Origin: Sycon ciliatum
Taxonomy: Eukaryota > Porifera > Calcarea > Leucosolenida > Sycettidae
DNA: 64,000 bases
Reading direction: 5' to 3'
NCBI RefSeq assembly: GCF_964019385.1
Contig: NC_088655.1
Coordinates: forward strand, 25,292,477-25,356,476
Program-made: the position numbers and the translations under genes
The notes under the pieces: model-generated
What the model was told of the DNA's origin: nothing
What the model saw: only the letters and a program-made list of their open reading frames with translations
Databases searched by the model: none
Shown here: positions 9,162 through 19,654 of the stretch, in pieces
How positions within the stretch are numbered: position 1 is the first letter of the stretch
How the letters are laid out: every line of letters starts with the position of its first letter

Positions 9162-10208
9162 TTAGTTGATTATTGTTATTGCCGCTCCGGTGTCTATCTC
9201 AAACACAACAGGATTGCCAGCAAGACTCACACTCCACCTATAAGGATCCACGTTGGAACGCACATGACCCGAGCAACTGGTGTGATGCAGCTCAACGCTG
9301 TATTCCGCCGTCTGGTCAGGTGATGCGAACTCAGAGGCTCTCTGCTCAGAAAACTGACGCACAGCCTTCGTCCGGCATACCTTTGCGAAATGATTCGACC
9401 TGCTGCAGGACTTGCACGTCTTGCCCCATGCTGGGCAATCCGAGCGGTTGTCGTGCCATTTCCCCCCGCATCCGCTACATTTGCGAACGGTCTTACTGGA
9501 AGGACTGGGCTGGTCACGACTTGATGGGTGTCGCCTCTCCACCTTATTGACTTGGGGATGTTCAGGCTTGCTGAAGCTGCTGGCCCCGGCCATGGCTGCC
9601 ACAGACGACATTGTGACTTCCACTGACTGCGCATAAGTAAGGAGGTCTGCCAATGACATGCTGCTCTCCCTGAAAGCCTTTTCACGTACCTTCGACGACA
9701 CACAGTGCTGTACGACCTGAGACTTTAGCTCTGTGTCCATATCTGCAAACTGACAGTGCTTGCCCAAACGCCTAAGACGAGTTACGTAGCTATCAAGGGT
9801 CTCCGACTGAGATTGTTTCTCACGGCGGAACAAGGAGATCTCGTATTCCCTATTGCGCTTCGGACTGAAGTGAGCCGTCAGAGCATCCTTCAAGTCGTCG
9901 TAACTTGTAATACTACTGCTGTCAAAGGTGAGGTAGACATCAAACACCTCCTCACCGCCACCGTGCAAGAGCTGGGCTCTCTGCCGCTGGTCTTCCGTGA
10001 TGTTTGCAGCAATCAAATAATTATCGAAACGAGCCAGCCATTTCTCCCAACGAGGGCCAACTGACTCAGGCGGTTCCAGATCAAACGGGTTCAATGATTT
10101 TACTGTGCTCATCATGGCAGCTGAATCAAGAACTTCGTCGCCAAATATTATGATCACACCAGAGCAGTTCAGGACAAGACAAAAGGGAACTGTTGACTTT
10201 AACATCAA
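9162..10208 (-). CDS. Retroelement Gag with protease start (unit 1)
   Basis: The frame of 348 residues has a Gag-type capsid region (PRWEKWLARFDNYLIAANI near the N terminus) and two zinc-knuckle-like motifs: CSGC..H..C, with an unusual last spacing, and a canonical CKSCSRSNHFAKVC. It ends just after an aspartic protease active site (EIDTGAAITI). The likely start is the internal MMSTVKSLNPFDL. It resembles the 5' part of a Ty3/gypsy-like gag-pol; no RT, integrase or LTR is visible nearby. The stop directly follows the protease motif. It is probably a retroelement fragment; a captured gag gene is a weaker option. Confidence 0.7.
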   Translation of the reverse strand: MMLKSTVPFCLVLNCSGVIIIFGDEVLDSAAMMSTVKSLNPFDLEPPESVGPRWEKWLARFDNYLIAANITEDQRQRAQLLHGGGEEVFDVYLTFDSSSITSYDDLKDALTAHFSPKRNREYEISLFRREKQSQSETLDSYVTRLRRLGKHCQFADMDTELKSQVVQHCVSSKVREKAFRESSMSLADLLTYAQSVEVTMSSVAAMAGASSFSKPEHPQVNKVERRHPSSRDQPSPSSKTVRKCSGCGGKWHDNRSDCPAWGKTCKSCSRSNHFAKVCRTKAVRQFSEQRASEFASPDQTAEYSVELHHTSCSGHVRSNVDPYRWSVSLAGNPVVFEIDTGAAITIIN

Positions 10209-10950
10209 AGCTAGAACGCCGAACTAGAACGACAGGGAAGCTCAGCAGCACAACGGAAATGCATGCGCGGCTGATACAAACTTAGAGTAGAGGAGTAGAA
10301 AGATAATGATCTATCACTTGAGGTAGCTCACTAGTAAGGATATCACACAATGTATGTGATGACATGCGCTAGCCAAACGTGCCTGCCGGTGAGCTGTGTA
10401 CCTTGTAAAAATACCCCAAAAAACAGCTTTGTGAAGAAGCATTGAACAGAATGCTTTTGAAAAAGGCGCAACTTTCCTCAAGAGCCCTATACTTGCTCAA
10501 GTGGAGTCGGTTAACGTATGCACACAAATGGTGTTGCTATATATGGCCTCAGTGTAGCGACTTGTCTTTACGATCTTCCTATAACCTACGTTTTAAAAGT
10601 CGATATCCAGGAGGACTGAGGAGCTGGGGAGCTCAAAATCCCATTTTAGAGTAAAATTCTGAGATGGTTTCCCTTCATAGGGGCACTAAAACAAGAAATT
10701 GTTCTTTGCTGCCATACTGTACAAGTACAAATTTGCGTTCACGAAATCGTTCGTTATATCACTCCACCAGGAGATTTATTACGTACTAAATTCCGTTTTT
10801 GGTCGAGGTCTGTCACCCCGAACGTTCAGAAAAAAACTTCAGTTTGGCACAAACTTTAGTGACTTCATGCCTCCTAATGAATATAGCGAAAGATAATTCC
10901 AAACGAAATTTTGTACTTATCCAGTAGTCAATAGGTCAGTTAAATCATGG
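10209..10950. other. Unassigned spacer (unit 1)
   Basis: Conserved among units but with no convincing gene, RNA or repeat. Confidence 0.4.
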
Positions 10951-10952
10951 TA

Positions 10953-11470
10953 GTACACTCAGATGTCTCTTATCCGGGCACCTTGGGACCGGGCACTGCC
11001 CGTATCTCAGATTTGCCCGTATCTCAGATTTGCCCGTATCTCAGATTTGCCCGTATCTCAGATTTGCCCGTATCTCAGATTTGCCCGTATCTCAGATTTG
11101 CCCGTATCTCAGATTTGCCCGTATCTCAGATTTGCCCGTATCTCAGATTTGCCTGTATCTCAGATTTGCCCGTATCTCAGGATAACTCATCTACCATGTA
11201 CTTTATCATAATAATAATTATTATTATTATCATTTTTTAAAGAAATTTATTTGGCAGGCATTGCACATGTTCAGGTTACAGGAAGAATCCATTGATAAAA
11301 ATGGGTGGATTTCACAGGTTGGTAGTGACAAAAAAAGCACTTGCGCATACGAAAAAAGTTCAAATCCCCCAAATTCCAAGCTTTTTTGCCATAGGAACTC
11401 GAGCTGAAGGTGCCCGGTAGAGAGACGTGCCCGTATCTGAGGCGTCCGGATAAGAGACATTCGGGTGTAC
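10953..11470. mobile_element. TIR element containing a minisatellite (unit 1)
   Basis: Ends GTACACTCAGATGTCTCTTA and the reverse complement of the right end (GTACACCCGAATGTCTCTTA) match over ~27 bp, and TA flanks both sides. No ORF; the interior has the 17-bp minisatellite and an AAT/ATT tract. Non-autonomous DNA element of unknown superfamily. Confidence 0.6.
10999..11180. repeat. 17-bp minisatellite (unit 1)
   Basis: About 10.7 copies of CCCGTATCTCAGATTTG, one with a C to T change. A related word, GCCCGTATCTGAGG, occurs near the right TIR, so the array may have grown from element-internal sequence. Confidence 0.95.
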
Positions 11471-11870
11471 TAGGTTCTTCATTTGACCAGGCGAGAGTCT
11501 TTTCAGGAGTACTGTGAAAGCCATTATTCTAACCAGGCGCATATATAACGATTTCCCAAAATCGACTAGTTCACGTGTACCAAAGGTAACGATTTTCACT
11601 CATTCTCAACGCTCAATAGGACAGTATATGTATCGATTTCTGTATAACGATGTCTATTTACACGACAGATTTCTCCTCGTTAACTCGTTAGAGTTAGCAC
11701 TTCGTCATATATATGGCTTTTACAGTAACATTTCCTGCTATCGTGGAGTGTGGCAGGTGAACTGTTCATGCAGTCGTCGGCAAGCGTCATGTGGTCCCGT
11801 CTCGTCAAATACAAACAAATCTACAACTGCTAAAACGAGAAATTCTGATGAACACATATGGTTGACTTAC

Positions 11871-12191
11871 TCAGATTGAAAGCACATGCCACAGTGTGCA
11901 TTTGTCGTGCGACATGCCACTTCGCTCTCTCCTTGCTGTCATGCAAAGTGTAGCTGGGTGATGCCACATTGAGTGGTTGTTCATCATATTTCTCTACCCA
12001 TGGCTTGTTTCCCTTGGCTGGAGAACCTCCCCTCATTGTAGTCAAAGCGTGATTTAGGCAGTCGACCTCATCACCTCCAGCGGGTAACCGTCCGCCTAGG
12101 CGCCTGCACTGCTCCTTCGCCTGTGACAAAGTTGCCGTATTGGCATACACAGCAATGTGAGCTCTGCTTTTCTCACACATGTAGCTACTCT
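11871..12191 (-). CDS. C-type-lectin-like exon B (unit 1)
   Basis: A 321-nt exon bounded by an acceptor (TTTTCTGTGCATAG) and a strong donor (GTAAGT), phase 1 at both ends. The 107 residues read like a CTLD: SQAKEQCRRLGGRLPAG for the first helix and Cys, KPWVEKYDE in the core, and VACAFNL at the end. It lies downstream of exon A on the same strand, and the matching phases make a tandem-CTLD protein plausible. No calcium-binding EPN or QPD motif is apparent, so carbohydrate binding is uncertain. The 3' exons were not found. Confidence 0.55.
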
Positions 12192-12558
12192 CTATGCACA
12201 GAAAACAGCCCGTACACATATACACATTCAGACACATTTGAGCGAGAAGGAGGGAGATATGTACTTCCTCCAGAAACAAAAACTTTGTTACTTTCTTGCA
12301 CTAAATTCCCATGCACAGAAAAGAGCAAGTGCACATAAACACGTACAGACAGATTTGAGCGAGAAGGAGACAGATATGTGGATAAAGCATTGGGTGTGTA
12401 GGCACGCATATGTATAACAATTACATTATCCTAGTTCCGTTGTGCGAGCGTGGATTTATTTAAAAAAAACAGTGAAGAGAACCGCTCAGGCCCACACGTG
12501 CACGCAAACACATACACGCACATGCCTATGCACACATACGCGCGCATGCATGCATGCT

Positions 12559-12564
<6 letters not shown>

Positions 12565-12602
<38 letters not shown>
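12565..12602. repeat. (CA)n microsatellite (unit 1)
   Basis: CA dinucleotide run next to a GCATGCATGC palindrome, which is the insertion point of the LINE in unit 2. Confidence 0.95.
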
Positions 12603-12605
<3 letters not shown>

Positions 12606-12712
12606 ACATCAGAATAAACAATAACAAAACAGCAAGGAGAGTAGGGGGTGCAAAGCAAGCCTGTGCTGGTGAGGCAAGCGAACAACACTGACCTATGGTT
12701 AAAGTAGCTTAC

Positions 12713-12982
12713 CCGATTCAAGTTCACACACAACCTTGTGCTTGGGTGCTGGGTCAGATGTTAGATCATAAAGTTTTTCGTCACTCGCATACTGTAAATG
12801 GCCGTGTTGGGTGGCCAACCAGGCAAAGCTGCCCCTGGGACGCAGGAAGTCCTGCACGCACGAGGTCTTAGATGCGATCTTTGCATTGAACGTCTTGCAA
12901 TGTAAGGTTGCTTTGGCAAATGTCATATCCACGGGGAAGTACTTGATGATAGTCGATGGGTGGTAGGGACATCTGATTCCGG
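12713..12982 (-). CDS. C-type-lectin-like exon A (unit 1)
   Basis: A 270-nt exon from acceptor ACTGGACAG to donor GTAAGC, phase 1-1. The 90 residues start GIRCPYHPS, contain MTFAKATLHCKTFNAKIAS, FAWLATQHG and end KVVCELESG: a compact CTLD with the expected Cys pattern. A GC-rich stretch at 13050-13280 could hold an upstream exon ending GCAG before GTGTGC, again phase 1, but its protein is not convincing. CA repeats flank it on both sides. Confidence 0.6.
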
Positions 12983-13003
12983 CTGTCCAGTTTGAAAAAG
13001 AGC

Positions 13004-13047
13004 ACGCACACGCACACGCACGCACGCACGCACGCACGCACGCACAC
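13004..13047. repeat. CGCA/CACG microsatellite (unit 1)
   Basis: Tetranucleotide-type run directly upstream of lectin-like exon A; its length differs among units. Confidence 0.9.
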
Positions 13048-13284
13048 CTGCCCTGTCCTGTCCTCTAGAGCCACTGCCACAGGGGTCACGTGGGCCCCGG
13101 AGGGGCATCAGAGAGGAAGATGGAGCACGCAGCCTGATGACGCCGTAGATGGTGGGGCAAACGGAACCGGCGAGAACACACGCATACATGGCTGAACGAA
13201 TTACGCTGCTGGGCAGTCGGGCGCGGGCCAGTCCTCGAGCACCGGTGACGACCGCGGCCTTGCACAGACCGAAAGCAGCGGGCA

Positions 13285-13285
13285 C

Positions 13286-13347
<62 letters not shown>
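13285..13347. repeat. (CA)n microsatellite (unit 1)
   Basis: Long CA run; a further interrupted run is at 13403-13450. The lengths vary among units. Confidence 0.95.
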
Positions 13348-13714
13348 GCATGCCTCAGACCTTAGCCATGCCCATCGCGGAAGCAATGATAGCGAACAGC
13401 TATGACACACACACAAGCACACACACACACATACACACACACACGCACATCCATGTTGAATACCTACGGTAGAATATTTGTCGGAAATCAGCTTTATTGT
13501 TTTACCAACAAACAAGTCGAGGTCAATATCCTATTTATCACGATTCGGTCCTTCGGCCCTTTCTATTTTCTATAAATTTTCATGATTGCCATATCCCCTA
13601 AATTTGATTCTTGGGAGCTATTATAGCCATTTTAGTATAGCTTTGTACCATAGTGTACACAGGATGTTGCATAATTTAGGTTCAAGACTGTAAGAACAAC
13701 ATAGTTCAGCATCT

Positions 13715-13781
13715 GCGGCACAGTGGCTGGGTGGTATATGCGGTTGCTTAAGATAGATACTTTTGTGGGTTCGAATTCTGC
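13715..13781 (+). repeat. tRNA-like (SINE-head) sequence (unit 1)
   Basis: TGGCTGGGTGG resembles an A box and GGGTTCGAATTC a B box, at tRNA-like spacing. The arms pair poorly, so it is a decayed tRNA-derived sequence rather than a gene. It is the only thing recognised between 13450 and 13960. Equivalents are at 31319-31385 and 47372-47438. Confidence 0.4.
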
Positions 13782-13962
13782 TTGTTCTCTTCCTTTGTCT
13801 TCTTTCTTTCAAATTTTCTTGCTGAAGTGGAGAGAAAATTTTTAAGTCCCTACAAAGTCGAAGGATTTCAATGCCTGAGTGGTCGATATAAACAGTCGAT
13901 ACAAGCGGTCGATATTACGGCAATATGGGTAATATAGGACCAGCCAAGGATCACACGAATTA

Positions 13963-14064
13963 AGGTCGATTCATACGTCATTTCGAGTACCGGAAAAGCG
14001 TTGCAAATAAAGTTGATCTGAGCTCAACTATTTCCTGTACGCGAAATGAAGTATGAATCGGCCT
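13963..14064. mobile_element. 102-bp mini-MITE (unit 1/2 border)
   Basis: TIRs AGGTCGATTCATACGTCATT and, from the right end, AGGCCGATTCATACTTCATT; TA on both sides. Copies are at 31567-31668 and 47620-47721. Confidence 0.65.
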
Positions 14065-14066
14065 TA

Positions 14067-14929
14067 AAGGGGAAGTTAAGGCAAAAATTAAAATTTCACC
14101 AGTTGTAGTCTTCGGGGTGCTGAGTCGAATGGTCTTGGTCCGAGAAAGCTGAGACCTTCCGTTCCTACTTGAATCCCAATCGAACTCGCGCACTTCCACC
14201 GAAACTGGGTGACTGCGCCCTACTAGATGGGGATTTGTATGCAAAATGTCACTAAAAGCGCCATTTCGTTCTTATAAAAGCACGGATGACCACGATTGGC
14301 CCATATGTTGTAGTCTTTTGGACGCTGAGTCGACTGGTTTTGGTCCGAAAAGGCTGCGATGCAGCGTTCCTCCTTTATTCCCAATTGAACATGGTTGAAC
14401 AAGCGGTCACGTGCTCCTGGGTGCCCAAATCACCTGGTCACCACGCTAGCGGGCGACAACTTTCACACCAAGATTCAACTCGAGTTCAACTCGAGTGACA
14501 GGACTGCACCCAAAAAAGGTCAAACAGGCTAGTAAGTTGTACCCTGCAGGCACGGTGACCAGGTGACTGGTGTACGCAGGAGCACGTGACCACTTGTTCG
14601 ACCATGTTCGATTGGGAATAAAGGAGGAACGCTGCATCGCAGCCTTTTCGGACCAAAACCAGTCGACTCAGCATCCAAAAGACTACAACATATGGGCCAA
14701 TCGCGGTCATCCGTGCTTTTATAAGAACGAAAGGGCGCTTTTAGTGACATTTTGCATACAAATCCCCATCTAGCAGGGCGCAGTCACCCAGTTTCGGTGG
14801 AAGTGCGCGAGTTCGATTGGGATTCAAGTAGGAAGGGAGCGTCTCAGCTTCCTCGGACCAAGACCATTCGACTCAGCACCCCGAAGACTACAACTGGTGA
14901 AATTTTAATTTTTGCCTTAACTTCCCCTT
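14067..14929. mobile_element. Foldback element, complete
   Basis: Arms of ~375 bp (from AAGGGGAAGTTAAGGC to its complement) surround a ~110-bp centre with repeated CTCGAGTT words. TA lies at both ends and is shared with the mini-MITE on the left and the MITE on the right. Confidence 0.75.
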
Positions 14930-14931
14930 TA

Positions 14932-15421
14932 AGGCTTTGTTTACATAAGGCGTTTCAATCAGGGTTGAGTTCGGGCCAAGTTTCAACCCGGGTTGAGTCG
15001 GGCCAAGTTACAACCTGCCATGAACACCGATTGACTGCCATGTTTACATGACGCCCTGCGCTTGACCCGAGTTGAATATTTGCCCCGGGCTGATTCCAAC
15101 CCTCCCCCAAGGAGAGGACTGAAATCAACCCGGGCAAGAAATCGTACTAAGGGGAGGGTTGAAATCAACCCCGAGTCAGAAATCGCACTAACGTACTTCT
15201 TTGTGTGTCTCGTGCCAGGTTTGAATCACTGCACATGCAAATTTCGCGCGAAAGGATTCAAGTGACCATACAGGACTCTAGAAGTGGACTTTTGGCAGCA
15301 AATCAGTAATTTACATGGGTCAACTGTCTTCATGCAAACACACACCTATTTTTCCATCATAAAGACTTTCAACCTGGGCTGAACTCGACCCGGGTTCAAA
15401 ATTCTCATGTAAATGCAGCCT
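14932..15421. mobile_element. MITE (unit 2)
   Basis: Second copy of the element at 535-1024 with a few substitutions. Confidence 0.6.
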
Positions 15422-16043
15422 TAGTGGATGGCAATATAGAAGAGTGATGAACCCGATGCGCTAAGGTTTATATTTCACGTAAAAGCGTACTAGTGGAATG
15501 TATTCTACTTATGCTGACCGTCTTACAAACTGACAGTCAACTCCTCTTAGGCCAGCTTTAACCCCGGGGCAACGGTATATATGGGGTTTATACGAGGTTT
15601 ATATTGAGCTGGGGTTTATATGCCCAATATAAATCAGGAGCATGATGGAGAAGTTGCCTGGACGTTTGTATGAAAGGTCAATAAAACGACTCCCACAAGC
15701 AGCATACCGTCTAACACATCTAGAGAAGAATACAATCTACAGCTCTGGGTGGAATGAATAGAACGTATCAACCAAAAGAGGAAGTTTCTACCAAGATCTG
15801 ATAGGTCAAAAGCAGACGTCACCCTGCTTTTCCCTGTGAAACAACTGGCCAAAACTCGGCACCGGGAAAAAAACAATACCAAACCCAAAGCCCACGTAAA
15901 AGTGGAAAAAAACTGTGGCAATAGGGGTGGGGTGGAATTCTATCGTTGTCATACTATTGTCATACTTACGTATAGTTGGCGAGGCATCAAAGAACGAGGC
16001 TGTACATACAGGAGAGCAGAAAATGAGCTTTACTATTATTATT

Positions 16044-16247
16044 GTAGAAAGGAAAAGGACATATGGATACGAGTTAAGAGTAACTCTCCATCACTGTATC
16101 TCTCCATCACTGTGCCTAGTTATTGTACTTTCTGACTGTATATAGTATCATGTTACAGTGATGGAGAGTTACTCTTAACTCGTATCCATAATGTCCTTTT
16201 CCTTTCCACATTTATTTATGGCTCAACATCCGAGTTGCAAATTGCAC
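16044..16247. mobile_element. F1 foldback element (unit 2)
   Basis: Copy of 1647-1850; the arms are retained. Confidence 0.65.
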
Positions 16248-16249
16248 AC

Positions 16250-16281
<32 letters not shown>

Positions 16282-16284
<3 letters not shown>

Positions 16285-16863
16285 CTCCACCAAGCTCTCC
16301 CAGCCTTATCCCCTCGTGATGGGAAAGCTGCGGACGGACCTGGCTTTCAGCCTTGTCCGTGACTCCGTCCTGATGGTTCGTGGGAGTCGCCGTGCATTCC
16401 GTGCACCTGGTCTGGCGGCGGATGTGGATGCTGTTTCTGTGGAGGCCCGCATTCCCGCCACTACGTGACGCTAAGTCCTCCTGGGGTTTGCCGCTCTCCG
16501 GTCCTCTTTCATCCCGTTCTCCCCTCTTTTTTGGGGATTCTTTGTACTTCGTCTTTCTTGTTTTCCTTGTTCCTTTGTTTTTTTGTAGGACAGATTTTTA
16601 GTGTACTGATTTCGGTCGTTGTTGTGTCTGACTCTATTCCCAATATCTAATTCTGTGGTTGGTTTTCCAACTCATTGGGTTGTAGTTTCCATCATGAGTT
16701 TGATTCCATCGTGAGTTTGATTCCATCCTGAGTTTTGATTTTATTTGCTATTTTTCGTTCCATTTTTGAGCTCATATTTTATTTTCCTGATTTCTTCTCC
16801 AGTGCATGTTGTATTGCATTTTAATACATTGTGTTAATTTTTGCCCGTAAAAGAGGCTTGCAC
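16282..16863 (+). pseudogene. 3' fragment of REL-type non-LTR element (unit 2)
   Basis: Copy of 1883-2459. In this unit it runs through one ATT tract directly into the PLE pair. Confidence 0.75.
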
Positions 16864-17186
16864 CATTATTATTATTATTATTATTATTATTTTACAAGAA
16901 GTCGGAGGCGGATAATACTTTAGTAACGAAGGTACGTGTTGGGTCGTAAGTATCCACGCAAACACACATCCAGTCAAAATAAGGCACTTGTCAAAGTATC
17001 CGAACGTTTTCGGTCCCTTCTCATCAAGGATTATACAGGGAATGGCTCAAGTTGGAAAGACTAAAACTTATATAGCGTAAAGATATGAGATAACAACACT
17101 CGTGACAAGGTGGAAAAAGTATCAAGTTCAGTACGACACAAAAACTCGAAGGAAATAATAATAGCGACAAGAACATAGTGAGCAAA

Positions 17187-18416
17187 TTAAGTTACATTGT
17201 TAACACCTCGACGAGGAGTAACACCAAACAATTGTAGCGACAACACATTTTCTTTCTGTACGCAAAGTTCAGGATCTAACTTACGGATATACAAAGCTTC
17301 TAACACAGCCAGATGCAACGCACATCTACCACGTGACAATATTGAGAACACATTATTACTGTACAACTCACGACAATTGGTACGGGCTGACAGATGTTGC
17401 TTAATGGACGAAGTGCGATTCTTAGCTCCGTTGGGTGTAGTCTCCTCCAATGTCCCGTCATCTCGCCTCTTCGCGGCATCACCACTATCCGCCTCTTTGC
17501 TTTTCCGCGGCCTTCCACGTTTTCTGACACCAGCCGTTGTGTGCGCTATGCCCAGTGTCCTTATGGCTACGTCTCCTCCATTGCGGATTTCTATTGATCT
17601 TCTTACTCCAACTTGTCCGGTGCTCGATATTGAGGTTCGTTTTCGCGGTCTACCACGTTTTCGAATATTGACTGTTGTTGTCACTTCCGTTGTCGTTGTA
17701 CGTGCGTCCTCACCAGTCCGTATTTTTACTTGGCTTCGCGTAACCCTTCCCGACGCAGACAGATCCTTTGTCAATTTCGGTGGTTTACGTGTCGGTCTTT
17801 CACCATCTTTCACGCTGTTCTCAGCTGGACCCTGCGCTATACACGCGGAGGAGGACGGGCATGCAGTGATATATTCACAGGAAGAGGAAGATCCACCGAT
17901 GGACTGGACAGCACATGTTGGAGGACGACCACGGCGAGGACGACACTCACGCGCATCAAGCGGAACAAAACTTAACGGCACATGTTGACGAATGCGCGCG
18001 CCCAGGTGCTGAAGGGTTCTACCTACATACCGATCTTCACATTGTCGGCATTGAAAGAAATAGATAAGGTTACTTTTACTAAGGGTAGGTAGAACATCCT
18101 TCTTCACACTGAACGCACGCACTGTCCCAAATATGACGTACAGCTTGACGCACGGATAAGATGGACATACGATACCACGAACATCCTTCTCCACGCGCGC
18201 AGAACCGGCGCCAACCCAGGGTAAACGGAGCACCACTGGGCAAAGGTCAGGTCCAAATTGGATCGGCTTGTCTGTCGCCGGTTTTTCGTTGATAAGCTTG
18301 GCCAGAAATTCCTTTGGATAGCCGTTGTTCGTAAATATTGACGTCAGTCTGTCTAATTCGTCCTGCAATAGATGAGGGGAACATATTCTATGCGCACGAT
18401 AAACTAGCGCTTTCAC
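17187..18416 (-). pseudogene. PLE C-terminal RT plus AT-hook GIY-YIG endonuclease (unit 2)
   Basis: Longest form, 409 residues. Residues 1-100 are RT C-terminal and linker sequence (CSPHLLQDELDRL, NGYPKEFL). The GIY-YIG nuclease starts near 117 (NLIYFF) with YVG at 130-132. A segment of about 150-335 interrupts it with AT-hook cores near 160-166 (RRGRPPT), 252-259 (RKRGRPRK) and 298-305 (RKRGRPRK). The nuclease resumes with the probable catalytic Glu at 373. AT-hooks bind the minor groove of A/T-rich DNA, and both ends of this element are in (ATT)n. The RT palm is missing, so the copy cannot move by itself. Confidence 0.75.
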
Positions 18417-18450
18417 AAGATGTTTCTTCGATTTCGTTGGAGTATAGCGA

Positions 18451-19364
18451 AGGATGTTCTACCTACCCTTAGTAAAAGTAACCTTATCTATTTCTTTCAA
18501 TGCCGACAATGTGAAGATCGGTATGTAGGTAGAACCCTTCAGCACCTGGGCGCGCGCATTCGTCAACATGTGCCGTTAAGTTTTGTTCCGCTTGATGCGC
18601 GTGAGTGTCGTCCTCGCCGTGGTCGTCCTCCAAAATGTGCTGTCCAGTCCATCGGTGGATCTTCCTCTTCCTGTGAAGATATCACTGCATGCCCGTCCTC
18701 CTCCGCGTGTATAGCGCAGGGTCCAGCTGAGAACAGCGTGAAAGATGGTGAAAGACCGACACGTAAACCACCGAAATTGACAAAGGATCTGTCTGCGTCG
18801 GGAAGGGTTACGCGAAGCCAAGTAAAAATACGGACTGGTGAGGACGCACGTACAACGACAACGGAAGTGACAACAACAGTCAATATTCGAAAACGTGGTA
18901 GACCGCGAAAACGAACCTCAATATCGAGCACCGGACAAGTTGGAGTAAGAAGATCAATAGAAATCCGCAATGGAGGAGACGTAGCTGAAAGGACACTGGG
19001 CATAGCGCACACAACGGCTGGTGTCAGAAAACGTGGAAGGCCGCGGAAAAGCAAAGAGGCGGATAGTGGTGATGCCGCGAAGAGGCGAGATGACGGGACA
19101 TTGGAGGAGACTACACCCAACGGAGCTAAGAATTGCACTTCGTCCATTAAGCAACATCTGTCAGCCCGTACCAATTGTCGTGAGTTGTACAGTGATAATG
19201 TGTTCTCAATATTGTCACGTGGTAGATGTGCGTTGCATCTGGCTGTGTTAGAAGCTTTGTATATCCGTAAGTTAGATCCTGAACTTTGCGTACAGAAAGA
19301 AAATGTGTTGTCGCTACAATTGTTTGGTGTTACTCCTCGTCGAGGTGTTAACAATGTAACTTAA
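18451..19364 (+). pseudogene. PLE GIY-YIG endonuclease with AT-hooks, right copy (unit 2)
   Basis: Open frame to the native stop; an upstream ATG at 18420 lies in junction sequence. All three AT-hook-like cores and the catalytic Glu region are intact. Confidence 0.7.
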
Positions 19365-19654
19365 TTTGCTCACTATGTTCTTGTCGCTATTATTATTTCC
19401 TTCGAGTTTTTGTGTCGTGCTGAACTTGATACTTTTTCCACCTTGTCACGAGTGTTGTTATCTCATATCTTTACGCTATATAAGTTTTAGTCTTTCCAAC
19501 TTGAGCCATTCCCTGTATAATCCTTGATGAGAAGGGACCGAAAACGTTCGGATACTTTGACAAGTGCCTTATTTTGACTGGATGTGTGTTTGCGTGGATA
19601 CTTACGACCCAACACGTACCTTCGTTACTAAATTATTATTATTATTATTATTCA

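Larger units (their letters stand above)
1..14397. repeat. Segmental tandem repeat, unit 1
   Basis: The sequence at position 1 recurs at 14398, 32002 and 48055 and stays collinear for kilobases with few substitutions. Unit 1 is the simplest full copy and contains the ribozyme palindrome. The boundary is arbitrary because the window opens inside a foldback element. Near-identity across units indicates recent duplication. An assembly artefact is a possible alternative, but private insertions with clean target duplications in units 2 and 3 argue that the copies are real. Confidence 0.9.
16892..19632. mobile_element. Inverted pair of PLE copies (unit 2)
   Basis: Equivalent of 3148-5888. Both arms have uninterrupted reading frames here. 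Confidence 0.8.

Noticed and set aside
10999-11180. CRISPR-like array
   Set aside because: Contiguous 17-bp repeats with no spacers, in a eukaryotic TIR element.
11514-11879. 121-codon frame on the plus strand, present in all units
   Set aside because: No recognisable domain; it overlaps the TIR element end and the donor side of a lectin-like exon on the other strand.
13050-13280. GC-rich upstream lectin exon on the minus strand
   Set aside because: The possible phase-1 donor is attractive, but no domain or signal peptide is convincing, so it is mentioned only with exon A.
12431-13515. Frames rich in Thr-His, Cys-Val or Tyr/Asn/Ile runs (here and in other units)
   Set aside because: Translations of CA and ATT microsatellites.
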